Assembly (NCBI GenBank): GCA_037176725.1
Contig: JAZBRS010000011.1
Span: 5,704,001 to 5,768,000 of the forward strand
Direction of reading: 5' to 3'
Length of the DNA stretch: 64,000 bases
Source: Posidonia oceanica
Taxonomy: Eukaryota; Streptophyta; Magnoliopsida; Alismatales; Posidoniaceae
Shown here: positions 36,369 to 45,866 of the stretch, piece after piece
Layout of the letters: the number at the start of each line of letters is the position of its first letter
Position numbering within the stretch: the first letter of the stretch is position 1
Notes under the pieces: model-generated
What the model was told of the DNA's origin: nothing
The model's input: only the letters and a program-made list of their open reading frames with translations
The model's database searches: none
Program-made: the position numbers and the translations under genes

Positions 36369-37471
36369 GCAGCATAGTCTCCCAACCCTTGGGCCCTTAG
36401 AAGAGCACCTCTGTCTGCCCTCCAACTGCAACAGTGACTCTGGCAGCGTACCCATTTGCGGCCCCGCTGACCAGTCTGTTTGGATCTTCGATGTTGAAGC
36501 TGTCGCAATTAGGCACGCCCGTGAGTTAGACAATGCAAATATCAAGGGCGGCAATCCATCTTGCAACCGGGCTAGAGCCGCAGACCCCCGGCGCCTACTA
36601 CGTCGACTCACCCTCGGATGAAGAGGAAGGAATGGCGGTAGAAGCCCAGGTCGATTCATGGATGGGAGACTTAGAGCTACTTTATCAGGAACAGCTCAAG
36701 TCGATAGCAGAAGACCTGGCAGAGTACCAAGCTGCAGAAAGGAAAGGGAAAGCCGTGATTACGGACCCTCCTTTGCAGAAAGACAATGCCTCTATCATGG
36801 TCTTAGAAGAAGACTCAGCAGCGTCGGACTCCCCTAGACCAGATGAGCTCATTACCTTGCAACCAGAAGGCAGGTCTAGGTGGTTTGTGCAGCACATGCC
36901 TCACTCAGGCAGTGTAGCAAGCGGCAGTGCCCAGGTCAGCCGCCAATCCGACATACCCTCCACAAGCACACTAGAAGACTCGGAGGAGGAAGCACTAGTA
37001 GTCCAAACAGTAGCAGTAATAGAGCAGAAAGCAGCATCAGAAACAGAATTATCAGCAGTCTCAGTAGTAGGGCCATCAGCAGAGCCAGTAACAGAACACT
37101 CAGTAGAATCAGTTAGGCCAGAGCAGACAGAAGAAGTTGCCAGGATGGAGGTCGCGCACCGAGGCTACAAGAACACTCGAGTAAGCGTGACCATCCTGAA
37201 GCATCACCAGGGCCAGGCAGTGGAACATATACACTCTTTCGACATCACAAATCCTTCTTTTGAGAAAGAGATCCTCTCAGAACTTATTGCCTATGGAGAG
37301 GAGGATGATATAGGCAAGGATGAGATTGACGAACCATTGCCCGAGTTTCGGCCCTATGACGACGATCCAGAAGGCCCCAATCTGCATGTTGAAGAAGAAA
37401 CAGAGGTTGTTAATATCAGCACAGCTAAGGAAGTCAGAGAAGTTCGCATTAGTGCCCAGCTGTCCCCCTAG
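36362..37471 (+). pseudogene. Protease-RT linker region of E2
   Basis: Open mainly from 36533, with TAG stops at 36398, 36527 and 37469. It is acidic and rich in Ser/Val/Glu repeats (36990-37130) and ends in acidic DEIDEPLPEFRPYDDDPEG. This is a variable spacer between protease and RT in Tat-type polyproteins. No catalytic domain is visible. Confidence 0.65.
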
Positions 37472-38443
37472 GCTCGAGCAGAGTTCTTCGCATTCTTGAA
37501 GAAGTATGCGGATGTCTTCGCCTAGAGTTACGAAGATATGGTTGGCCTTGATGTAGAAATAGTGGTGCACAATCTGCCTTTGAATCCAGATGCCAAGCCA
37601 GTAAAGCAGAAACTGAGAAGATGGCGACCGCAGTGGCTGCTTACGATCAAAGAAGAGATCATGAAACAGCACAAAGTCAATTTCCTGAAGGTCGTCCTTT
37701 ATCCTGAGTGGCTGGCAAACATTGTACCTGTGCCCAAGAAAGATGGCTGAGTCCAGATCTACATCGACTATAGGGACCTGAACAAGGCGAGTCCTAAGGA
37801 CGACTTCCCATTGCCTCACATTGATGTCCTAGTCGACAATACAGTGGGCCACAAGATGCTCTCCTTCATGGACGGCTTTTTCGGTTATAACCAGATCAAA
37901 ATGGCAGAAGAAGACATGGAAAAGACTTCATTTATCACCCCCTGGGGAGTCTTCTGCTACCAAGTTATGCCGTTTGGACTAAAGAATGCTGGCGCAACTT
38001 ATTAGAGGGCCATGACTGCGCTATTCCATGATCTTATGCACCAAGAAGTTGAGGTATATGTGGATGGTATGATTGCTAAAATCGAAGAGCCTGAGGATCA
38101 TCTAGCCTGCTTGAAGAAGCTCTTTGACCGTCTGCGGAAGTACAAGCTGCGCCTCAACCCCAATAAATGTGTATTCGGGGTGTCTTCTGGCAAACTGCTG
38201 GGTTACATTTTTAGCCAAAGGGGGATTGAAGTGGACCCGATGAAGGCCAAGGCCATTGTGGATATGCCACCCCCTCGGACTGAAAAGGAGGTCAGGGGTC
38301 TGCTTGGGCGTTTACAATATATCAGTCGCTTCATTGCACAGCTTACGCCCATCTACGAGCCAATATTCAAGCTCCTGAAGAAGAATGCACAGATTGGAGC
38401 GAGGAGTGTCAGGCTGCATTTGCCAAGATTAAGCAGCTGTTGA
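37472..38443 (+). pseudogene. Reverse transcriptase of E2 (active site altered)
   Basis: Copies element RNA into DNA in the Gag particle. Motifs in order: AEFFAFLKKYADVFA*SYEDM (TAG 37523 at the usual Trp), EWLANIVPVPKKDG*VQIYIDYRDL (TGA 37748), FMDGFFGYNQIKM, TSFITPWGVFCYQVMPFGLK, NAGATY*RAM (TAG 38003 at the conserved Gln), and YVDG at 38057-38068. The family has YVDD; the second catalytic Asp is Gly (GGT, 38066-38068). NPNKCVFGVSSGKLLGYIFS and the LLGRLQYISRFI thumb region follow. A frameshift near 38395 moves the reading into the RNase H frame. Confidence 0.9.
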
Positions 38444-38769
38444 TTAAGCCTCCTGTCTTGGTTCCCCCCACACTAGGGAGACCTTTACTTCTCTACCTTT
38501 CTACCATGCAGCATTCCATGGGCGCCGTCTTGGGCCAACATGATGAGTCCGGTAGAAAGGAGCGCGCCATTTATTACCTGAGCAAGAAGTTCAACGAATG
38601 TGAAGCCAGGTACAGTACAATAGAGAAGACCTACCTATCTCTTGTGTGGGCTGCACAGAAACTAAGGCATTACATGATGGCATATCCAGTTCAGCTATTG
38701 TGCCGGCATGATCCTATCAAGTTCCTCTTTCAGAAACTGGCCATGGTAGGCAGATGTGTTAAGTGGTAG
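38395..38769 (+). pseudogene. Gypsy-type RNase H domain of E2
   Basis: After the frameshift: DWSEECQAAFAKIKQLL, LLLYLSTMQHSMGAVLGQHD, ERAIYYLSKKFNECEARYST, IEKTYLSLVWAAQKLRHYM. This is the RNase H that follows RT in all Ty3/gypsy elements; the first catalytic Asp is not at its usual place (LYLSTMQHS), in line with the degenerate gRH reported for Tat elements. It ends with CVKW followed by TAG (38767-38769) where a Gln is usual before VLLSQYDI. Confidence 0.85.
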
Positions 38770-40716
38770 GTGCTACTGTCTCAGTACGACATCGCCTTTG
38801 TCACTCAGAAGTCTATGAAAGGCCAAGCTATGGCAGACCATCTTGCTGATCTCCCACTGCCTGAATATCAGCCACTCCAGACGCAGTTCCCAGATGAAGA
38901 CATTCTGTTTGCAATGGAGGACTCTGAAGAGAAAGACCTTGAAGATCAGGAACAATGGCAGTTATACTTTGATGGTGCTATGAACAAGAAAGGCCGAGGC
39001 ATAGGCACAGTGTTGACAATGCCTCAGGGACAGATGATTCCCTTTGCCAGGAAGCTGACCTTCAGATGCACCAATAACGAGGTAGAATATAAGGCATGCA
39101 TCTTAGGACTGAATGTCGCCCTCGAGTATGAGGTGCAGAAACTACTAGTGCACGGCGATGCCATGCTGGTGATCTCTCAAGTCAATGGCGAGTGGAAGAC
39201 AAAAGATCCAAAGCTACTGCCATATCATGAACACCTGCTGAAGCTGATAGAACAGTTTGCGAGCATCCGCTTCACATACATGAACCGAGCAAGGAACGCA
39301 TATGCAGATGCATTGGCAACCTTGGCGTCTTGGCTCAGCATACCTGAAGACAGCACAGTGGATGTATCTGTTACTCGCATAGAGCAGCCTATGCACTGTA
39401 TGACCATAGAAGAGGCAGATCCAGCAGAGGAGCAGCCCTGGTACCAAGATATAAAAGCTTTCCTGGAGTCTGGCAGCTTTCCACCCGGTACCCCAGCAGC
39501 AGACAAAAGCAGCTTTCCACCTGGTACCCCAGCAGTAGACAAAAGAACTCTGACGCATCTGGCGTCAAAGTATGTATTAGGGGTGGGACAGTTGTACAGA
39601 AGATCATACAATCAAATGCTCCTACGCTGCCTGAACAAATCAAAAGCTGATATGCTGATGCTTCAAGTGCATGCGGGGACCTGTAGCCTGCACATGAACG
39701 GCGTCCTCTGGGCCAAGAAGATAATGCTTCAAGGATACTTTTGGCTAACTATGGAAGCAGACTGTTGCCGATTTGTGCGCAGATGCCACAACTACCAGAT
39801 GCATGGCAACTTTATTCGAGCGCCCCCTCAAGAACTGCATAGCATGTCGTCGCATTGGCCCTTCTCCACCTGGGGGATTGATGTCATTGGCGCCATCCAC
39901 CCTGCAGCTTCCAATGGTCATCATTACATTCTGGTAGCGATTGATTACTTTACCAAGTGGGTGGAAGCGACCTCTTACAAAACAGTAATTGCCGTGGCTA
40001 CAGAAAAGTTCATTAGAAACAATATCATAGCCCAGTATGGGGTCCTGCATGCGATCATCTCTGATAATGGCACAAATTTCATTGCTAAGAGGATCGAAGA
40101 CTATCTGCAGAGCTTCAGCATCAAACACCACAGATCCTCGCCTTATCGGCCGCAGATGAACGGTGCAGTAGAGTCCGCCAACAAAAACCTGGTCAAAATC
40201 CTGAAGAAGATGGCGGAAACTCACAAGGACTCGCACGACAAGCTTCCTTACGCACTCTGGGCATATAGGACATCTGTTCGGACTTCAACAGGAGCCACCC
40301 CATACTCTCTAGTGTATGGCATGGAGGCGGTGTTGCCTATCGAGGTAGAGATCCCGTCGTTGCGAATCTTACGGGAAGCTGAGTTGGAAGAAGCAGAATG
40401 GGTCGAAGACCATTGCGTCCAACTGAATCTGATTGATGAGCACAGACTGCAAGCTATGCATAATGCTCACTGCTACCAGAAGAGAATGGCCAGATCATAC
40501 TTGAAGAAGGTTCAGCCAAGAGGCTTCCAGCCAGGGGACCTTGTTCTGCGCGCCATTCACTTGCCTGATGGTCAAGGGAAATTCCGACCTAACTGGCGTG
40601 GCCCTTTTATGGTCAAACAAGTCTTTTCGGGCGGCGCTGTAACTCTTGAGGATATGGATCAGGTCGAGCAGTCTGAGCCTGTCAACCTGTGCTACCTCAA
40701 GAAGTACTATCAGTAG
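38770..40716 (+). CDS. aRNase H plus integrase of E2 (648-residue open frame)
   Basis: Continuous frame in phase with the preceding RNase H. Second, archaeal-type RNase H at about 38960-39345: YFDGA (Asp codon 38971), NNEVEYKA (Glu 39079), VHGDAMLVI (Asp 39157), YADALA (Asp 39307), so D-E-D-D is complete; this domain marks the Tat lineage. Two in-frame copies of a SSFPPGTPA-like repeat sit at 39469-39540. Integrase: HAGTCSLH (39670) ... CHNYQ (39784-39798), where Tyr replaces the second zinc Cys; catalytic Asp 39880 (WGIDVIG), Asp 40063 (ISDNGTNF) and Glu 40171 (GAVESANK), giving D,D35E; a GPF motif near 40600; stop TAG 40714. It is part of a polyprotein, so 38770 is a frame limit, not a true start. 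Confidence 0.92.
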   Translation: MLLSQYDIAFVTQKSMKGQAMADHLADLPLPEYQPLQTQFPDEDILFAMEDSEEKDLEDQEQWQLYFDGAMNKKGRGIGTVLTMPQGQMIPFARKLTFRCTNNEVEYKACILGLNVALEYEVQKLLVHGDAMLVISQVNGEWKTKDPKLLPYHEHLLKLIEQFASIRFTYMNRARNAYADALATLASWLSIPEDSTVDVSVTRIEQPMHCMTIEEADPAEEQPWYQDIKAFLESGSFPPGTPAADKSSFPPGTPAVDKRTLTHLASKYVLGVGQLYRRSYNQMLLRCLNKSKADMLMLQVHAGTCSLHMNGVLWAKKIMLQGYFWLTMEADCCRFVRRCHNYQMHGNFIRAPPQELHSMSSHWPFSTWGIDVIGAIHPAASNGHHYILVAIDYFTKWVEATSYKTVIAVATEKFIRNNIIAQYGVLHAIISDNGTNFIAKRIEDYLQSFSIKHHRSSPYRPQMNGAVESANKNLVKILKKMAETHKDSHDKLPYALWAYRTSVRTSTGATPYSLVYGMEAVLPIEVEIPSLRILREAELEEAEWVEDHCVQLNLIDEHRLQAMHNAHCYQKRMARSYLKKVQPRGFQPGDLVLRAIHLPDGQGKFRPNWRGPFMVKQVFSGGAVTLEDMDQVEQSEPVNLCYLKKYYQ

Positions 40717-42161
40717 CCGGGGCAGCCCCGTTGCAGATGCTTCTGCCCCATCTATTCACATGCATTCTCATTCCCTCTACATCTCCTATCTTGCCTTCTA
40801 CATCTCCATTCCTGTACATTTGCTTATGCTTCTTCTATCCTTCTCTTACATTTCCATCGCATTTCGTCCTTTCCAAACATTATCTCTTTTCAAATCATCA
40901 TCGTCATCCTCACAAATCATGCATTGCATTTTCTGCCTGGTGATGAAAACCGGAAGTGCTTGCCTGCTCTAGAAGGAGTCCACCTTGCCTCACCCGGCAC
41001 TATTCAAATGTCTTAGCTAGTGAGGGAGCCACCACAAATCAGGACAGGCGAACTGCCCAAACTCGTAGGACATACACTTCTAAGGGAGAAAAAATGCTAG
41101 GATGTGAGTTCAAAGAAGAGAGAATAGACATCTAGGCTTGGGCATATCAAAAGAAACAGAAGGCGAAGACAGAAGCCAGCCCTAGAGATAGGGGTGTGCA
41201 GTTTAACCTTGCTCCTTCAGCTCATCTCAAAGGAGACCCAAAGCCCACATCCATTACAACCTAAACACCCTTCCTTTTTGCCTCCAAAATGGGGATAGCA
41301 AAAGCCAAAAAAAAAAAGGAGAAAAAGAAGTCAAACAAGCAAAAAAGAAAAGAAAAAGAAAAGCAAGCAAAAAAAAGGAAAAAAAGAGAAAAGAAAGGGG
41401 TCGGACAAAAGTCAACCCAGAAATACAGGCAAAATCATCCCCCCGTACCTTAGAAGAAAACCAAGGGTGTAAGCCTAAACAGTTCATAATTACCCACCTC
41501 AAAAGTAGACACTTACCATCTCCTAGCTAGGGGCAGAGAAAGCCTGCACACCCATGAGGGAGAAAATAGAAAAAGAGGGTAGAAAAAGCAGGTGTAGGTT
41601 CTGAGAGCTTGGCAAGTAACCTGTCCTAACCACACCACCACCTGAATACTACCAACACCCATTCCGGAGTGCCACCAGCAAGCTAAGAGTCCAAGTAGGG
41701 CCCAGTGAGTCAGGGACCACTCCCTTCCTCTACAGCAGGCACGAAAGCACTCCGTATGCTGAGGGCAAAACATACTAATCATATCTTAAGCATATCAACC
41801 TACATCATACATACCTACATCTCCAATCATCCCTTCCTTCTTTCCAATCATTTCGCTCTGCAACTTGCCTCGACTCTGAGACAGTACTTCTTGCCAAGCA
41901 CGCGTTGACGCCGCTCGAGCTGCGCTGGTCCAAAACTTCTGCCAGTCCTTGCCCCTATGTCAACAAAATTACCCCTGCTTATGTGTGCTTAGCTGCTTTG
42001 TTCTGATATTAACTGCTGAATATATTGAACTGCTTTACTAGCTTCAGATTCTACTTTCAGTTAGCGATTATATGCCTACGTGATCTGACTATCTACAGCA
42101 TTGATAATAGGTACCTTGAAGAATCTGCGGCATCTGTCTGTTTCACCCTGAGGCCTGCGCC
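40717..42161 (+). other. Spacer between pol and the extra ORF of E2, no gene
   Basis: Non-coding. It has a purine-rich, A-rich tract at 41285-41400 and otherwise unremarkable sequence. Short frames lack domains. A leader or subgenomic promoter for the downstream ORF could lie here, but none can be identified. Confidence 0.5.
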
Positions 42162-43364
42162 ATGGGTTATCCCACTCTTGAGACCCCAGTGCACTGTTCT
42201 GAGACCCTGCGGGGTTGGATAGGCAAGCTTACTCAAGAAGACTGCGAAAAGCTGCGCCTCTAGGGCATACCAACAAAATTGCTGAAGGCGGCTGATGTCG
42301 AAGTGAGCCATCACCTCCTGTGCATTGCTGCAAGATTCTGGAAGCCGGCGCAACATGTCATCTGCTTCGGAAGGACAGAGCTGACACCAACATTGGAAGA
42401 GGTGTGCCGCATCTGTGGCTTCTCTCGGCTGATGGGACCGCTCATCTTCATGAGGTGTGACAAGTACATAGCGGTCCTTTGCAAGCTATCTGGGCTATCT
42501 ACTGACCGGTGCCAGCAAAGACTAATCTGCACTAGTGGCCTTACACCCATGCTACGCCTGCATTACTTTGACGAGATCATAGACAAGCGTACTGAGTTCG
42601 GAGATGATCTGTGGCTTTGGGGATTTGTCACCCGATTTCTAGGCGAGCTGATATTCACTCATGGCCGGATGATAGTTGCGATAGAAATTGTTGAAATCGC
42701 ACTAGCTGTGGTGACTAGGCAGATAGACCTGGCACTAGTTGTCTTGGCTGAGACATACTGCAGGTTGAACCGCATCTCTCACCGCTGCCGCCACTTCTAC
42801 GGCTGCGGAGTGCTAGTACAGATCTGGCTGGCTGCACATCTGGAATTGGACTTATTGCACCCCCGGGGCAATGCCATCGAGACTTATTGCAACAGCGGCC
42901 ATGCCAGAACAATCAAGAGCGTCCCTGAAGAATACAAGAAGCTATCAGAACTGACGGACGACACTGTAGCATGGCGCATCATTCTATCTGCGGCTGAGCC
43001 TTTTACTATCTTCTTTGACACTCGCGATGCGCGACTTGTGGTGCTGCCTGGATTCACCGGAGGCATGGAGTATCATCCCATCCGGGTCATCCGGCAGTTC
43101 GGCCTCCAGCAGGGTGCCTTCATAGACAGCACTGCCCCCAAACTTCTCCAGACATATCCATTCGGCTCAACATCTGCTACAACTAAGCTGGCTAATCTTA
43201 TGTAGCATGGAGTGCGGTCTACTGACTTAGCATCTGCACAAGGCTCGGGATGCACTCCTGAATATCTGATGGAGGTACAAGCGTTTTGGTCCATTAGTGA
43301 GATACCTCCTGGCGCTCCCCAGTTCCCTGACTCCAGAAAGGCAAAGAAAGCGCAGACCGACTAG
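42162..43364 (+). pseudogene. Extra sense ORF downstream of pol: DUF7745/PMD-like protein
   Basis: About 400 codons in one frame from ATG 42162 to TAG 43362, interrupted only by TAG at 42261 and 43203. Features: WIGKLTQEDCEKLRL near the N-terminus; RFWKPAQHVICFGRTELTPT followed by LEEVCRICGFS (the arrangement 'fw...F...ELTPTLEE' seen in DUF7745 and PMD families); LGELIFTHGRMIVAIEIVEI; AETYCRLNRISH; and a C-terminal HPIRVIRQFGLQQGAFIDST resembling the 'RV.RQFG..Q' end of PMD-like domains. It has no introns. Position after integrase and before the 3' UTR repeats is typical of additional ORFs in Tat elements. The family call is from motif memory; function is unknown. Confidence 0.72.
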
Positions 43365-43850
43365 AGCATCTATGTAGCTGTCTGCCTGTCTTGTCTTATG
43401 CTATATCTTTTGGCCTGCTACAGGCATGTAATCAAGTTCTATCAATACAAAGGCGTTTTGAGCCACCTGTTTGCATTTCAAACCTGCTTCAAGTGCATGC
43501 ATGATCGCATCAATCATATCTACAGGGCCTCTGGCCAGACTTGCTGCCAAACACCGCAGGAAAGTCCTCCTCAATCAATCCGAGTGCTGACCCATGCCAT
43601 CCAAACAAGCAAAGCCGTTGAGCACCGTCATCCGGATCTTCTTCAATGGGCTGGTACCCCAAACTACTCGTCTGGCAAACACGTCAGTTTTGTCTTCACC
43701 CTCTGTTTTTGATGCCAAGGATGCGCTGGCCAACCCCTGGCATCATCTTGATACCAGGGGTATCTTTTGATTGCCCCTTGGTATCATTCCCCCTCTCTTT
43801 CCCCCGTGATATTCCTGGTATCATGGGATGATCCGCTCTCATGAAACCTA
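43365..43850 (+). other. Start of the E2 3' UTR, no gene
   Basis: Non-coding spacer. It contains 'ggctggtaccccaaactactcgtctggcaaacacgtcagttttgtcttcacc', shared with 53637-53690, and 'gataccaggggtatctt' phrases as in the other families. Confidence 0.6.
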
Positions 43851-43854
43851 TTCT

Positions 43855-44195
43855 TTTACCGGCTGATAAGTCCAATATCTTATCATCTCATTCTTTTACC
43901 GGCTGATAAGTCTGAAATCTTATCATCTCATTCTTTTGCCAGCCGATAAGTCAGATATCTTATCATCCATTCATTTGACGGCTAATAAGTCTGATATCTT
44001 ATCACCCATTCTTTTACCGGCCGATAAGTCCGATATCTTATCATCCCATTCATTTGCCGGCCGATAAGTCCAATATCTTATCATCCCATTCTTTTGCCGG
44101 CCGATAAGTCCGATATCTTATCATCTCATTCTTTTGCCGGCCGATAAGTCCGATATCTTATCATCCTCTCCTTGCTGGCCGATAAGTCCGATATC
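43855..44195 (+). repeat. About 41-bp hairpin repeat array (GATAAG/CTTATC)
   Basis: About eight copies of 'ttcttttgccggccgataagtccgatatcttatcatcccat'. Each has a GATAAG...CTTATC stem (6 bp) around a TCCGATAT-like loop, for example 43865-43884. Confidence 0.88.
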
Positions 44196-44197
44196 TT

Positions 44198-44229
<32 letters not shown>

Positions 44230-44300
44230 CTCAATCAATCAACCAATCAATTAATCAATCACTCAATCAATCAATCAATCAATCACTCAATCAATCAGTC
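44196..44300 (+). repeat. (AATC)n microsatellite
   Basis: About 25 units of AATC with a few C-to-A/T variants, directly after the hairpin array. It generates a spurious Ser/Asn/Gln repeat frame. Confidence 0.92.
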
Positions 44301-44305
44301 ACCCC

Positions 44306-45325
44306 TCTTTCCGGTTGATAGGACCGTAAACTATCATCTTTGGCTGATATCCAAAACTTCCCGCAGTTGTGTTATACGGCTGACATCCAGTAACTGTCCC
44401 TCGTAATTGCACCTTCCAGTTGATAGGATCGTAAACTATCGTTCTCTGGCTGTTGATCCGAAATTCATCTTTGGCTGATATCCAAAACTATCGCTTGCAA
44501 ATACGTTATACGGCTGATATCCAGTAACTATCCCTTGCAATTGCTCTTTCCGGTTGATAGGCCCGTAAACTATCGCTTCCGGTTGATAGGACCGTAAACT
44601 ATTGCTCTTTGGCTGATATCCAAAACTATCACCTACAATTGCATTATACGGCTGATAACCAGTAACTATCCCTCATGATTGCGCTTTCGGTTGATAGGAC
44701 CGTAAACTATCGCTCCCGGTTGATAGGACCGTAAACTATCGCTTCCGATTGATAGGCCCGTAAACTATCGCTTCCGGTTGATAGGACCGTAAACTATCGC
44801 TCTCCGGCTGATATCTGAAACTATCCTACGCAAATCATGTTATACGGCTGATATCTAGTAACTATCACTCGCAAATGCCCTTTCCAGTTGATAGGACCAT
44901 AAACTATTGCTCACGGTTGATAGGCCCGTAAACTATCGCTTCCGGTTGATAGGACCGTAAACTATCATTCTCTGGCTGATATCCAAAACTATCGCGGGCA
45001 TTTGCATTATACGGCTGATAACCAGTAACTATCACTCATGGATTGTGCTTCCGGTTGATAGGACCGTAAACTATCACTCCCGGTTGATAGGACCGTAAAC
45101 TATCGCTTCCGGTTGATAGGACCGTAAACTATCGCTCTCCGGCTGATATCCAAAACTATCCTGCACAATCATGTTTTATGGCTGATATCCAGTAACTATC
45201 ACTCACAACTGCACCCACCGGTTGATAGGACTGTAAACTATCGCTTCCGGTTGATAGGACTGTAAACTATCGCTTCCGGTTGATAGGACCATAAACTATC
45301 ACCCTCCGGCCGATAAGTTCGATAT
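44306..45325 (+). repeat. About 29-bp hairpin repeat array (GATAG/CTATC)
   Basis: More than 20 units of 'ttccggttgataggaccgtaaactatcgc', interspersed with 'ggctgatatccaaaactatc' and 'tatacggctgatatccagtaactatc' variants. Each main unit has GATAG/CTATC arms around an ACCGTAAA-containing loop (for example 44317-44335). The last unit reverts to the 'ggccgataagttcgatatcttat' type. Confidence 0.88.
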
Positions 45326-45427
45326 CTTATTACCTTCTTCGCGTGACTTTGTTCCAGGAAGACAAAGTCCCGCATCCCCCTGCGATAGGAGAGTTTGCCC
45401 CTCTCCATTCATGCTTCTTTTTTGCTT

Positions 45428-45453
45428 GCTTGCTCCCCTAGGCGGGGACAAGC
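45428..45453 (+). other. Single hairpin GCTTG/CAAGC in the E2 3' UTR
   Basis: Arms GCTTG (45428-45432) and CAAGC (45449-45453) enclose a second stem TCCCC (45434-45438)/GGGGA (45444-45448) and a TAGGC loop, with one bulged C. It corresponds to the amplified repeat at 60.00-60.69 kb, where the inner stem is TCCTC/GAGGA. Confidence 0.55.
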
Positions 45454-45850
45454 TACCCTTTTTCTTTCTCACCTTGTTGCGCAAGTTTGGACTAGCTGCC
45501 AAGTTTTTGCGCTACATCGCGGTTTCTTTTAGCATTCTTTTCGCATCAATTCTACACTTCTTTTTTTAGCATTGCATGCTAATCTAACATCATCAGCACC
45601 ATTTGTACTGTATCAGCATCCTCATCTGTACTAACTTTTGCACTAACATCTGCATTGCATCAGCATTGGCATGCATTGCATACATTGCATCCCATCCATC
45701 TGCACCTGCATTTTGCATTGCGGCAACGAGTCACGACGTTCGGTGCATCCGCCGAATAAGTAGCTCACGCCAATAGCAAACTTCTTCTCCTGTCGGTCAG
45801 ATGGGGTGTCTTGTCAACCCTGAGCAGCGGCCTCGCTTCGCTTGACTTCG

Positions 45851-45866
45851 CTCAGGGAGGGGCATC
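45851..45866 (+). promoter_or_regulatory. Polypurine tract of E2
   Basis: CTCAGGGAGGGGCATC directly before the 3' LTR; identical to the tract before the LTRs at 3786 and nearly so at 55503 and 61571. Confidence 0.85.

Noticed and set aside
44134..44406. Frame with SINQSINQS repeats
   Set aside because: Translation of the AATC microsatellite.
43855..45325. CRISPR-like array of short palindromic repeats
   Set aside because: Units are contiguous, spacers are not unique, the context is a plant retrotransposon 3' UTR, and no cas genes are present.
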